A DNA stretch of 39,922 bases from Minisyncoccota bacterium (GCA_023142995.1 JAGLIM010000018.1:1-39922); one strand, 5' to 3'; positions 16,416 to 26,394 are shown, numbered from the stretch's first letter. Program-made: numbers and translations. The notes: generated by a model from the letters alone, not told the origin.

Positions 16416-18320
16416 CTATTCCAATAATTCAATAATACCATCTGTACCAGTAACAGTAGTGATAATTTCTCCCGAAGCATAATCACTGATCAGATGAGGT
16501 GTAAATCGTTCCACTTTTTCAATAAATTTATTTAAGACAGTTATCGCTTTTCCATGCCTTCCTTCTCTAATTAGTTTTTGTGCTCTTTTGAGATGTACTT
16601 TTAAAAAGTAAGTAGAAGAAGATATTCTTCCCCCATTAACTTCAACTCCAATTTCTCCACCATCAGAATAACCGTCAATCGCAGATAATAATGTATCGAT
16701 ACCACTCGCCGCTACATTCATTGCAATTATAAATTCCGAAAAATGATCAACAGAAAGAGTTAATATATTAAGTGTCGTATCTACTATCGCTCCCTGAGCC
16801 TCCCATAAAGATGTTTCTGTATTGTAATAATAGATATCCAAATTATTCTCTTCTTCTAATGTCATTTCCGTGTCATCATAATTGAAAGTCAGTGTTACTG
16901 GAGAAGAAAATTCGGTTCCTTCTGGTCCGAAATCATAAATATAATCTACAGGCTCTGCTCCTTGCACCTGAAAACTTCCTGTATCTTCACCAGTTTCAAT
17001 AGTAACATCTGTATCACTAGATAAAGCATCTGCTGGAATTGTCACTTCAACAGTATCAGCTGTGTTAGTTACCGTTCCTCCAGCTGTAGCAACAACGGTT
17101 TCAGAAGCGTCATAAGGAGTAGTTTCTTCCGTTCCTAAACTATTTGTTGGTTCTGTCACAGTATATTGTCTTTTTTCATAATTCGCTTTAATTTCACCAA
17201 CAGTTAAAGCTCTTTTAGAAAGCCTAAGTTCATCAAGTTGTCCAACAAAGAAATCTTCCTGAAAATATTGCCCGAAAGTCAAGGGTGCTTCATTGTCAAC
17301 ATTACTTAATGTTGAATTGTCGACTTCTTTTCTAAATTCCCCATCAACATAAATTTTAATTTTTGTGCCTTCGCGCAATGCCGTAAAATAATGCCAACTA
17401 TCATCAACAAATAGTTCTTCATTACCATAAATTATTGATCCGCCATCCGGACTTTCTACCACAAAGTTCAAAGAATAATATGGCCTCCTATCAATGTATA
17501 AACCAATACTACCTACACCTTCTTCACTTTCTTTATCCATTATAGTTAAATCGTATAAATCATTTATACCATCCATCCCTATTTTCATCCACCCTTCAAA
17601 TGTAAAATTACTAGTTCCAAGATTCAGACTATCATTATGTAATATCTCAACAAAGTCTCCAGAATAATCATCTGCTGCTGGATCAAAATTCAAGGCACTA
17701 CCAGTTGAAAAAGGTGAATCAGATGTCCAGCTATCAGTTCTGGGAGTTACAGTAACGTTTTCTCCTTTAACCGATTCATATCTAAGCATAGTTCCATCAT
17801 TTTCATTTACAGAAGAATCCGTAACATCCGATCCTTCTCCCTCATCAAAATGCCAAAGTCCAACAGTGTCATCATCCGTTCCCAGCTTTTGCATCGTGTC
17901 ATCAAAACTGCTCAGCGAAGTAGTTGCAACAGAGTTTCCATAATATAAATAAATAGTAGTTGAACTTGAAGCTAAAACAGACGGAACTTTGACCCAAATC
18001 TTTGAATCGCCACTTGTATTCCATTCTTTGATCCAATAGGAAATTTCCGTTAATTCATCTGAGCCTGTAAATCTCAGATCAGATCCGTCTACATTTGCTT
18101 TTCCATAATCAAAATTTCCTGAATTTAAAGTAACCAAAACTTGATAATCAGTCAAAGCAACACTACTGCCTGTATTATCAACAGTGATCGCCTTCCTGTT
18201 TCCCCAATCAGGACTATACCAGTCAGAAGCTTCTGCTTTATTGTCTGCCGAACATAGTCCCGATCCCCCTAAAATTAATAATAAAAGTGTTATTACTTTT
18301 GTTATTGTTTTGTTTTTCAT
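16416..18320 (-). CDS. DUF2341 + LamG-like surface protein with ZU5-like region and C-terminal FIMAH-like domain
   Basis: WYSPDWGNRKAITVDNTGSSVALTDYQVLVTLNSGNFDY (DUF2341); GLWHFDEGEGSDVTDSSVNENDG...LDELRLSKRALTVGEIKANY (LamG); TIPADALSSDTDVTIE; KRAQKLIREGRHGKAITVLNKFIEKVE (FIMAH-like). Confidence 0.8.
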   Translation of the reverse strand: MKNKTITKVITLLLLILGGSGLCSADNKAEASDWYSPDWGNRKAITVDNTGSSVALTDYQVLVTLNSGNFDYGKANVDGSDLRFTGSDELTEISYWIKEWNTSGDSKIWVKVPSVLASSSTTIYLYYGNSVATTSLSSFDDTMQKLGTDDDTVGLWHFDEGEGSDVTDSSVNENDGTMLRYESVKGENVTVTPRTDSWTSDSPFSTGSALNFDPAADDYSGDFVEILHNDSLNLGTSNFTFEGWMKIGMDGINDLYDLTIMDKESEEGVGSIGLYIDRRPYYSLNFVVESPDGGSIIYGNEELFVDDSWHYFTALREGTKIKIYVDGEFRKEVDNSTLSNVDNEAPLTFGQYFQEDFFVGQLDELRLSKRALTVGEIKANYEKRQYTVTEPTNSLGTEETTPYDASETVVATAGGTVTNTADTVEVTIPADALSSDTDVTIETGEDTGSFQVQGAEPVDYIYDFGPEGTEFSSPVTLTFNYDDTEMTLEEENNLDIYYYNTETSLWEAQGAIVDTTLNILTLSVDHFSEFIIAMNVAASGIDTLLSAIDGYSDGGEIGVEVNGGRISSSTYFLKVHLKRAQKLIREGRHGKAITVLNKFIEKVERFTPHLISDYASGEIITTVTGTDGIIELLE

Positions 18321-18396
18321 AAATTATTTTTTAATAAATAAATTAATATTTTATAATCTCGAATCGACCTTTATATTTTCGAGAAAAAAATAGTTT

Positions 18397-20895
18397 TTAT
18401 TCATAAAACCCCAAAGGCCCTAACAAATGCAGATCAGGACTCACATCAGGCGCATCAAACTTATATCTTATTTCCAACTCATCATTTTGTTTCAAATCAA
18501 GATCGTGCCATCTTAATAGTTTAACATCGCTATCTTCCCCGTCCTGTGAAATAAATTGTCCATCATAAATTTCAAATTTCCCTGACTCTTGATTCTTAAT
18601 TCTTAATTCCTGATTCATAATCTTAAATGAAGTTGGGACTTTTTCCTGAATAAAACCGACAAAATCTTCATTGACTTTAATCTTCAAAATCATCTCATAA
18701 TCCGCTGGCGGATAAATTCTTGATGGACCGATTCTTTCCACTTCAAAAGGAACAGAGTCGCGAACTTCGAAAGCATCCGTTATTTCATAGCCATTATCAA
18801 GATTAGTCAGTTTCATTTCACAGACTCCTACCTCTCCGACTGTATAATAAGCAAAATAATCTGGTACATCAGTCACATTGTTTCCACTACATCTTCCACT
18901 ATACAAAATCGTCCCATCTTCAGTAGACAAGATTGTCTCATTGCTTGATACTTGATACTTGATACTTAATACTAAATTAGCATCACATATCGTATGTCCA
19001 TCATTTCTCAAAGCTCCCATCTGCAAATATGCTTCCTCACCTGATAGATAAATTGACTTGTTAACATTAATCGCCAAAACTCCCCAGGTAAAATCTTGTT
19101 CAAATACTCGCGTTTTCCCGTCTTCCTTAACTTTTAAAATGATTTTATAAAGTCCGGGTTTGAATTTTTTATCATTCTCTAGCTTTATTGAAATTTCACC
19201 GTCATCACCTAAAACAAAAACTTCAGAAAAACTGCCAAATTCTTCAGATGGAATTTGAAAAGTTTTTCCGTTTAAATCTATGATTTCAGCAGTTAAATTT
19301 ATACCATCCCAACGATCAACAAAACCGAAAACTTCGCCTAATGAGATCAAAAACTTTTCTTTTTCTTTTTCATATTTAAATTCAAATTCTAACCCTTCGT
19401 TTATTCTAAAATCTTTTTTATGTGATAAAATTTCTATTTTTTCTTCTCCATCAATCTCTTCACTAATCTCTTCATCGTCTTCATTCGTTTTTTCTGATTC
19501 AGTTTCCAGCCACAGAGCATCAAGAAAGAAAGGAACATAATTTTCTTCGCTATTATTCGTCAGATATGAAAATCTTACTTTAATATCTTCAACATCATTC
19601 CAGTCTAAAATTGCATTACTGCCAGAATCAGATAAGTCAAAAACATCAGCATAAAAATATCCGCCATTATTTTTGTTTGAATGATCTTTGTCTAAAACAA
19701 GTTCTAATGCTGTATCCCAATTCTGATCATTCAATGACCAAGAAACAATAATTTCATCATCTTCATTTTTTTCTCCAGAGCTTGCGAATGAAAAGCCGAT
19801 TCTGATCTTTTTAAGCTCTCCATTACTCTTTAAAACAGAAAAATCAGAATAAATAGCTTCAAGCTCTTTGGTAAAAATAGCCTGAGACTCTTCATTTTCT
19901 TTGTTTTCTTTGTTTTCCGAAAATAGATTTCCATCAACATCAGGAATAATTATTATTCCTGAATAATCTTCAAACTTTTCTTCTGAATTTTCTTCGTCTT
20001 TATCTTCATCTTGATCATCTTCATTCGTTTCTTCTGTTGGCTCCATACTCTGTGTGGAGCCTTCTTGTGATTCAAAATCATCCGCTGATTCAATGTTTTC
20101 AGTTAACTCAACATCTTCATCTATCGAATCAACGTCTTCGGATATTGGTTCAGTGTCTTCGTTTGTTGATTCAATGCCTACGACCGTTGGTTCAGTATCT
20201 CCGAGGTGAACCACCTCTTCTGCTTTTGCCTCTAGCACAGAGAAAATCTGCTTTGTCTTTTCAAAAAAACTAAATTCTTCGTTTGGTTCTTCCGCTGGCT
20301 CTGTTGGTTCTGTTGGCTCCATACTCTGTGTAGAGCCTTCTTGTGGCTCCTCTGGTTCAACTTCTACTAGCTCCTCTACTGGTTCAGTGTCTTCTTCTGT
20401 TGATTCAACATCTTCTTCTATCGGTTCAGTATCTCCAAGTATTGGTTCAGTATCTATGACTGTTGGTTCAGTGTCTCTGATCTGAACCTCTTCTTCAGTC
20501 TCCCCATTTGGTAAAGCAATATCATTATCTGAAGATTCTTCTTCAAATCCGGCAATACCAGTAGAATTATCAAAATTGAATTCTGAAATATCTGCCATAT
20601 TAGAAAGATCTCTTTCTAAACCATTTTCCTTTTTTTGCCAATTTCCTTTATATTCTGCAGGATATATTTCTGTAGTTTCAATTTTAGGAGAAAATCCTAT
20701 GATCAATGTCCCTCCTAGAAGAGCTACTCCTAAAACCAAAATAGCAAAACCATATTTCGAAGTTTTTAAAAATAGACACAAAGCTTTCGCCCAAATTGAA
20801 ACTTTTTTCTCCATTTTTTCAACAACAAATAAGCCCTTCTTGATAGCTGGAGGAATAATATCATAAATTATTTTTGATTCTTTTTTTTCCTTCAT
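18397..20895 (-). CDS. Large membrane/surface protein with acidic TEP-repeat region; start probably 20895 rather than 20982
   Basis: Track ORF 18397..20982. Start MKEKKESKIIYDIIPP at 20895 is preferred because the upstream part overlaps a palindromic repeat. TM (YGFAILVLGVALLGGTLIIGF), repeats DTEPTVIDTEPILGDTEPIEED and EGSTQSMEPTEPTEP, beta-rich C-terminal half. Confidence 0.75.
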   Translation of the reverse strand: MKEKKESKIIYDIIPPAIKKGLFVVEKMEKKVSIWAKALCLFLKTSKYGFAILVLGVALLGGTLIIGFSPKIETTEIYPAEYKGNWQKKENGLERDLSNMADISEFNFDNSTGIAGFEEESSDNDIALPNGETEEEVQIRDTEPTVIDTEPILGDTEPIEEDVESTEEDTEPVEELVEVEPEEPQEGSTQSMEPTEPTEPAEEPNEEFSFFEKTKQIFSVLEAKAEEVVHLGDTEPTVVGIESTNEDTEPISEDVDSIDEDVELTENIESADDFESQEGSTQSMEPTEETNEDDQDEDKDEENSEEKFEDYSGIIIIPDVDGNLFSENKENKENEESQAIFTKELEAIYSDFSVLKSNGELKKIRIGFSFASSGEKNEDDEIIVSWSLNDQNWDTALELVLDKDHSNKNNGGYFYADVFDLSDSGSNAILDWNDVEDIKVRFSYLTNNSEENYVPFFLDALWLETESEKTNEDDEEISEEIDGEEKIEILSHKKDFRINEGLEFEFKYEKEKEKFLISLGEVFGFVDRWDGINLTAEIIDLNGKTFQIPSEEFGSFSEVFVLGDDGEISIKLENDKKFKPGLYKIILKVKEDGKTRVFEQDFTWGVLAINVNKSIYLSGEEAYLQMGALRNDGHTICDANLVLSIKYQVSSNETILSTEDGTILYSGRCSGNNVTDVPDYFAYYTVGEVGVCEMKLTNLDNGYEITDAFEVRDSVPFEVERIGPSRIYPPADYEMILKIKVNEDFVGFIQEKVPTSFKIMNQELRIKNQESGKFEIYDGQFISQDGEDSDVKLLRWHDLDLKQNDELEIRYKFDAPDVSPDLHLLGPLGFYE
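20036..20488 (+). repeat. Cluster of REP-like hairpins within the coding region of the 861-aa protein
   Basis: gttggctccatactctgtgtggagcc (20036-20061), gttggctcca...tagagcc (20312-20337), ggttca...tgaacc (20189-20212), ggttcag...ctgaacc (20465-20488). Confidence 0.75.
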
Positions 20896-20971
20896 TTCTG
20901 TACTTATTCTTTTTTTATTATACCCTAAAAACAAGAAAAATAAAAGTAAAATCTTTTGAAATTTTACGAAA

Positions 20972-20992
20972 AGACGTAGCACTGCTACGTCT
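20972..20992. repeat. Perfect palindrome agacgtagca-c-tgctacgtct
   Basis: 10-bp arms with 1-nt centre; direct inspection. Confidence 0.9.
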
Positions 20993-21037
20993 CTACGATA
21001 TTTTAAATTTTAAGTTATACGTTTCGCGTTATACGCT

Positions 21038-21571
21038 TTAATCCGGTAAAACAGAGATTATTTCCGCAATTTTCGGATGCTGGGCAAGAAATCTATATTC
21101 AAGCATTTTCATAATGATCACAATGTGCTGAAGTTCAACGTCAGCTTTGTTGGGATGAGCAAAAAGACCAGTGATCTCTTTGCCTAAATCGCTTAAATAT
21201 TCAGGCATTGTCTCTGAATTAATTTTTTCTTTCAATTCTGAGATAATTTTATCAAGCTCATTCTTATCAAGCCAAACTCCATGGCAATCCAAACAGATAT
21301 CAACCATAACATCTGTGTTTCCATATTTTATCTTAAAAAGAGGTTTCCCGTCTTTTGGACAGTTGACTGATCTTCCACTAACCATTAATTTACTTCCATC
21401 TTCCCATAGGTCAAAATCAAGCCAGCTCAAATTTTTATCGCGACTATCACGAGTAACTTTTAGCTCGTCCTTATCGAACCATAATCCTCCGCAATATTTG
21501 CATCTATCAATTTTAACATCATTAATTTCTATTTCTTTTAGATCTTCTAATCTACACTTTGGACATTTCAT
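21038..21571 (-). CDS. TFIIB-type zinc-ribbon protein (zf-TFIIB, two copies)
   Basis: MKCPKCRLEDLKEIEINDVKIDRCKYCGGLWFDKDEL and VNCPKDGKPLFKIKYGNTDVMVDICLDCHGVWLDKNEL. Confidence 0.9.
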   Translation of the reverse strand: MKCPKCRLEDLKEIEINDVKIDRCKYCGGLWFDKDELKVTRDSRDKNLSWLDFDLWEDGSKLMVSGRSVNCPKDGKPLFKIKYGNTDVMVDICLDCHGVWLDKNELDKIISELKEKINSETMPEYLSDLGKEITGLFAHPNKADVELQHIVIIMKMLEYRFLAQHPKIAEIISVLPD

Positions 21572-21666
21572 AAAAATATTTTTATTAAATTAATACAAAC
21601 CATATTCCCCTGATAATAATAGTTTAATAAACCATTATTGGCAACATACGTACAAAAAGTTAAAAG

Positions 21667-22878
21667 TTATAAAGTTATATCCAAATATTTTCTCTTTTTT
21701 AATTCTTCTGGCATATATTCTTGATCTTCTTTATATTCAAAATCTGGAGAATATTTATAACCTTTTCCATAATCCAAATTTTTCATTAGTTTTGTGGACG
21801 CATTTCTAATATTAAGCGGGACTGGCAAGTTTCCAAATTTTTTAACATCATCAGATGCTTTGTTATACGCCCGATAAAGATCATTGCTCTTTTTACTCTT
21901 TGCCATATAGACAACTGCTTGAGCAAGATTAACGTTACATTCTGGATATCCAATAAAATGACAAGCTTGATATGCGCAAACTGCTTGATCAAGCGCAAAT
22001 GAATTTGCAATTCCAATATCCTCAGATGCAAAACGAATCAAACGCCGCGCGATATAGAGAGGATTTTCTCCTCCCTCAAGCATTCTAGCAAGCCAATAAA
22101 GCGCTGCATCTGCATCTCCTCCACGCATTGACTTATGAAGTGCGGAGATTATATTATAATGTTCCTCTCCATTTTTATCATAAGAAAGTGATTTTTGAAG
22201 AGCCTCTTCAAGAATTTTCTTATCTATTTTTTTATTTATGTCACTGGCAAATTCCAAAGCATTGAGTGCCACTCTTGCATCACCATCAGACATCTCAGAG
22301 AGAAATTTTAGATCTTTTTTACTTATCTCAATTTTCAGATTTCCTAGTCCTCTTTCTTTATCTTTCAACGTAATTTGCAAAATTTCAACAATGTTCTCTG
22401 TGGAAAGTTTTTCTAACACAAAAACTCGCGATCTAGAAAGTACAGCATTATTCACTTCAAAACTTGGATTTTCAGTTGTAGCTCCAATCAAGATTATAGT
22501 ACCATTTTCAATATACGGCAAAAGCGTATCTTGTTGTGATTTATTAAATCTATGAATCTCATCAATGAACATAATCGTCTTTTTCTCGTCTTTTTTAAAT
22601 TCTTGCGCTTTTTTGATCTTCTCTCTAATATCTTTAACCCCACTTGTCGTAGCGCTTAACTTTAAAAACTCGCCTTTCGTAACTCTGGCAATAACTGAAG
22701 CAATAGTAGTTTTTCCAGATCCTGGAGGACCCCAAAAGATCATTGAAGGAATATTATCAGTCTCAACAGCTTTTCTCAGTATTCTCCCCTGTCCCAAAAG
22801 TTTTTCCTGCCCAATAAAATCTCCCAACGTCTTCGGACGCATTCTATCTGCTAGAGGAATTTTATTGGTTTGAGTCAT
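21667..22878 (-). CDS. rarA: Replication-associated recombination protein A (MgsA/RarA AAA+ ATPase)
   Basis: PLADRMRPKTLGDFIGQEKLLGQGRILRKAVETDNIPSMIFWGPPGSGKTTIASVIA, MFIDEIHRFNKSQQDTLLPYIENGTIILIGATTENPSFE. Confidence 0.95.
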   Translation of the reverse strand: MTQTNKIPLADRMRPKTLGDFIGQEKLLGQGRILRKAVETDNIPSMIFWGPPGSGKTTIASVIARVTKGEFLKLSATTSGVKDIREKIKKAQEFKKDEKKTIMFIDEIHRFNKSQQDTLLPYIENGTIILIGATTENPSFEVNNAVLSRSRVFVLEKLSTENIVEILQITLKDKERGLGNLKIEISKKDLKFLSEMSDGDARVALNALEFASDINKKIDKKILEEALQKSLSYDKNGEEHYNIISALHKSMRGGDADAALYWLARMLEGGENPLYIARRLIRFASEDIGIANSFALDQAVCAYQACHFIGYPECNVNLAQAVVYMAKSKKSNDLYRAYNKASDDVKKFGNLPVPLNIRNASTKLMKNLDYGKGYKYSPDFEYKEDQEYMPEELKKRKYLDITL

Positions 22879-22915
22879 TTCTTTAATTTTTATATATCTG
22901 TAATTTATAAATCAT

Positions 22916-23608
22916 TTATTCAATAAAATATTTTTCTAGGTCTTTGCGCTTTCCTGATTCTTTAATTACCATATCAACATATTTACTATACTCCTTTACA
23001 TCTTTAAACTGCGATAAAATAATTTTTCTATTGCACAAAGTTCCATTTCTTTTGTCTAAATAATCAAGATAGCTACACCATTTATAATTTTTAGCTTTAG
23101 AAATCTTATGTATTTCAATATTACCATTTATATAACCTGAAAGCCATAAAAGATATTCATTATTATTAATATGGATTGACTTAAATGGACCTTGAAAGAG
23201 TGAGCCAGAACGATCATATTTTTGATTAAAGTATGATGAATAGCCAGTACCTACCTTATGCATAAATTTCGAAACACCATCGTTTGTTAATTGTTCCAAA
23301 ATAAAATGGTAATGATTTGGATTGAGGCAATAACAAATGACTTCCGTAAGAAAAGATAGTTTGAGTAGAGGCTTAGCCTCCAAATTGGAGGCTAAGCCTC
23401 TACTCAAACTATCTTTTTCGTTTTTATCTTTTAAATATTTTCTATAAAATCCTCCAGTACTTTCAATGTTATTTAATTCTCTTATACTTTCTAAAAATCT
23501 TAGATAATCCTCTTTATCGCAAAAAACATCACGTTTATCCACCCCGCGATTATAAATATGATAATATTCATTATTTTCAAATTTTATATTTCGCATGATC
23601 AATATCAA
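22916..23608 (-). CDS. REP-associated tyrosine (Y1/HUH, IS200-like) transposase
   Basis: FENNEYYHIYNRGVDKRDVFCDKEDYLRFL; CYCLNPNHYHFILEQ HUH-type motif; SSYFNQKYDRSGSLFQGPFKSIHINNNEYLLWLSGYI. MRNIKF is a likely alternative start. Confidence 0.92.
   Translation of the reverse strand: MILIMRNIKFENNEYYHIYNRGVDKRDVFCDKEDYLRFLESIRELNNIESTGGFYRKYLKDKNEKDSLSRGLASNLEAKPLLKLSFLTEVICYCLNPNHYHFILEQLTNDGVSKFMHKVGTGYSSYFNQKYDRSGSLFQGPFKSIHINNNEYLLWLSGYINGNIEIHKISKAKNYKWCSYLDYLDKRNGTLCNRKIILSQFKDVKEYSKYVDMVIKESGKRKDLEKYFIE
23351..23417. repeat. 67-bp perfect palindrome inside the transposase ORF
   Basis: aaaagatagtttgagtagaggcttagcctccaa - a - ttggaggctaagcctctactcaaactatctttt; 33-bp arms, 1-nt centre; arms contain nested palindromes gaggcttagcctc and gaggctaagcctc. 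Confidence 0.95.
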
Positions 23609-23617
23609 TGATCTAAA

Positions 23618-24646
23618 TTAACGAAAAAGCTTTTTGTTGATAATTTCTTGCATTCTTTGACTTTTAAATATAATTGAAATAAATCCAAACGCCACATTTC
23701 TGAATATACCAAGACTATCAAAAAAGTTCAAGATCATTGCATGTTTATTAACAACTTTAATAATCTTTCTAATCTCTTTAGAATCATAATCATCATCTAA
23801 AACAGATTTGGCAACTTCTTCCCCTGAAATTAAAGCTGAATGGATGCCTTCACCAGTCAATCCTGAAACAAGTCCCGCCGACTCCCCTGCTAAGAAAATA
23901 TTTCCGAATTTATATCCTTGGTAATCATAATTAATCGTATAAGCCTGAAATTCTCCTTTTGAAACATCTATATTGCTTTTTTCAAGCCATAAATTAAAGT
24001 TTTCTCGAAGTTTTTTTGCTGTTACCATATTCGTGTTACATCCGCACCCGATCGAAACAAAATCTTTCCTTGGAAAGATCCAGGCATACCAAGATCTAAA
24101 TAATTTTGAATCAATGAAAAACTCCAATTTTTTATATTCATCACTTGGGATAATATATTGGATCGCTATACAAAACTTTTCGGTTTTTAATCCTAAATAT
24201 TTTCTAACGATTGAGTTTGCTCCATCTGCCCCAATTAGATGTTTAAAACCGATTTTTTCATTTGCACCTATAATAATATGATCCTTGTTAATTTCAGTAA
24301 CTCTTGTATTTGTTCTAATTTTCACTTTGTTTGTGTCAATTTTGCTAAGTTGCCACTGACCAAACTTTTCTCGATCAATCGTATAGAGAAATTCATTATC
24401 CGCCTTTACTTCATCGCAAAGAAAAGGAAAATGAATCATCATTGATCTATATTTCTTTTCTAAAAGATCATCGGGAATATTGAATCTTTCTAGATCAATA
24501 TTTGGTAATCCTCCACCACAAACTTTCGGACCAACAACTTTGTTTTTTTCAAGCAACAAAACAGTTTTATCTGATCTTGCCAGTTTCTCAGCACATCTCA
24601 ATCCTGCAGGACCAGCACCAATAATTATTACATCATAATTCTCCAT
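23618..24646 (-). CDS. FAD-dependent oxidoreductase, geranylgeranyl reductase family-like
   Basis: YDVIIIGAGPAGLRCAEKLARSDKTVLLLEKNKVVGPKVCGGGLP; LIGADGANSIVRKYLG; GNIFLAGESAGLVSGLTGEGIHSALISGEEVA. Confidence 0.85.
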   Translation of the reverse strand: MENYDVIIIGAGPAGLRCAEKLARSDKTVLLLEKNKVVGPKVCGGGLPNIDLERFNIPDDLLEKKYRSMMIHFPFLCDEVKADNEFLYTIDREKFGQWQLSKIDTNKVKIRTNTRVTEINKDHIIIGANEKIGFKHLIGADGANSIVRKYLGLKTEKFCIAIQYIIPSDEYKKLEFFIDSKLFRSWYAWIFPRKDFVSIGCGCNTNMVTAKKLRENFNLWLEKSNIDVSKGEFQAYTINYDYQGYKFGNIFLAGESAGLVSGLTGEGIHSALISGEEVAKSVLDDDYDSKEIRKIIKVVNKHAMILNFFDSLGIFRNVAFGFISIIFKSQRMQEIINKKLFR

Positions 24647-24783
24647 AAATTTATATTTTTATTTTATTAAATTAAGATTTATAATAGGATCATAAAAATT
24701 ACATTAATTTATTTTATTATACAATAAAAAAACAAACTAAGACATAGCTTGTTCTAATTTTTATCTAAAAAATAACCATTGAA

Positions 24784-25020
24784 TTATTCATCCACCTCAG
24801 AAAAAGCTTCTCCATATCTTGCCTTTATCTTTTCCGTGCTTTTCTTAACAAATACAGGATATCTATTATAACACAACTCATGCAATTCTTTTTTTTCTGC
24901 ATCTGATAATCTTCCTAATAATTTTTTATTTAAAAGATTTGTTATTATCTTTGACTCTTCTTTAGCTCTCTTCTGCATTACTTTTTTTTTGGGTTTGTTT
25001 AAAAATTTGCTTATATCCAT
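24784..25020 (-). CDS. Small hypothetical protein
   Basis: Track ORF 24784..25098; internal start MDISKFLNKPKKKVMQKRAKEESKIITNLL at 25020 looks more plausible. Confidence 0.5.
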   Translation of the reverse strand: MDISKFLNKPKKKVMQKRAKEESKIITNLLNKKLLGRLSDAEKKELHELCYNRYPVFVKKSTEKIKARYGEAFSEVDE

Positions 25021-25158
25021 AATATTATAAAAAAATAAATATATACTACAATTATTATAATCTCTTATACAAATATAAACAAGACCTATTATCAACAATC
25101 AATAACATCTAAATTATCTGGTAAATAAGTTAATTTCATTCTACCATATAAATACTGA

Positions 25159-25614
25159 TCAATTTATAATATAATAATCAACAATCTCATTGAATTTATT
25201 AAAAACAAACTTTCCTCTAAAGCTTCTTTCATCTAAAAGCATCGGCAACCAATACTTATCATCAGACCACATTTGATTATATGGTATTTCATCTACATGG
25301 AACCATTTCGGTCTCATTTCTTCGCTTTCTACTGGACTTCCTTTAAATTCTTCTACACAAAATATATGAACTTCCATATTTCCAGAACCATCTTGATATA
25401 TAAATTCAAGAATTCCTAACTTGTTCATTCTGCTGATCTTGATCCCAGATTCTTCCTTCATTTCTCTGATCGCTCCCTGCTCAATCGTTTCTCCTTTTTC
25501 AACTTTTCCTCCAAACCCATTCCACTTCCCTTCCCCATACCCACGTTTTTTCATTCCAAGTAAAATTTTTGGATGTTGGTGGATAATGCAAAGTGTCAGG
25601 ATTTTCTTGTTCAT
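25159..25614 (-). CDS. NUDIX hydrolase, MTH1/MutT-like
   Basis: NUDIX box GGKVEKGETIEQGAIREMKEESGI; WNGFGGK; MHIFCVEEFKGSPVESEEMRPKWF. Confidence 0.92.
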   Translation of the reverse strand: MNKKILTLCIIHQHPKILLGMKKRGYGEGKWNGFGGKVEKGETIEQGAIREMKEESGIKISRMNKLGILEFIYQDGSGNMEVHIFCVEEFKGSPVESEEMRPKWFHVDEIPYNQMWSDDKYWLPMLLDERSFRGKFVFNKFNEIVDYYIIN

Positions 25615-25616
25615 AT

Positions 25617-26051
25617 TTATTCCTTAGGATAAGACAGAAACATTCCAATTATTGCCAAAACGCTAAATAAGATCAGATGATCAAAATTTCCATTCAATAA
25701 AAAAAGGATTAATCCATAAATCGCCATTGCTTCTGCTATGCCATATTTAATCACAAATAGATCTCCATCATTTTGTGGCGGTAATTCTGCAAGACTAAAC
25801 TTTCTTTTCGGATTCCACTTAAGCAAAATAATAAGCTGAATTATAGAAAAAAACAAAAATACATAAAACAGTATTAAAATCGTCTCTCCGTCCAGTCCAG
25901 CAAATCCTTCTCCTTTTTCAAAAAATTCTCCAGATTGCGAAATTATTACTGCCACAGCATTATAAATAAAAATTGCGCTAAGAAATGCAAAGAAAAGAAG
26001 TTTTTCATTTAGCGGTTTTTCTGACGATTGATTATTGGAATGATAGTTCAT
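25617..26051 (-). CDS. Hypothetical membrane protein (about 4 TM)
   Basis: Long hydrophobic segments; adjacent to the NUDIX gene. Confidence 0.65.
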   Translation of the reverse strand: MNYHSNNQSSEKPLNEKLLFFAFLSAIFIYNAVAVIISQSGEFFEKGEGFAGLDGETILILFYVFLFFSIIQLIILLKWNPKRKFSLAELPPQNDGDLFVIKYGIAEAMAIYGLILFLLNGNFDHLILFSVLAIIGMFLSYPKE

Positions 26052-26069
26052 CTGAAATACTTAAACAAT

Positions 26070-26312
26070 TTATTTATGTTTTAGAACATCCTTTTTTATT
26101 TTCTTAAGTTCATCTTTATTATCAATTAATTCACCTTTATGCAATTTATGCAAAAGAGGAAAAACTCCACAATCCTTACACTTTCCCCAATCACACTTTC
26201 CTTTATTTTTCTTGGACAATTTTTTGCAAAGCTCAATTTCCTTTTCAAAAACACTTTTCTTTAGGACATATTTCTTACGCCCAGCATCACAAGCTATTTT
26301 TTTGTTTGACAT
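26070..26312 (-). CDS. Small Lys/Cys-rich hypothetical protein
   Basis: CKKLSKKNKGKCDWGKCKDCGVFPLLHKLHKGE. Confidence 0.55.
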   Translation of the reverse strand: MSNKKIACDAGRKKYVLKKSVFEKEIELCKKLSKKNKGKCDWGKCKDCGVFPLLHKLHKGELIDNKDELKKIKKDVLKHK

Positions 26313-26394
26313 AAATTTTAATTTTAATTGTATTATTTTAATATTTTAATTATCTCATTTTAAAGCAACTAATGCAATAAATAATTTTTACCAT

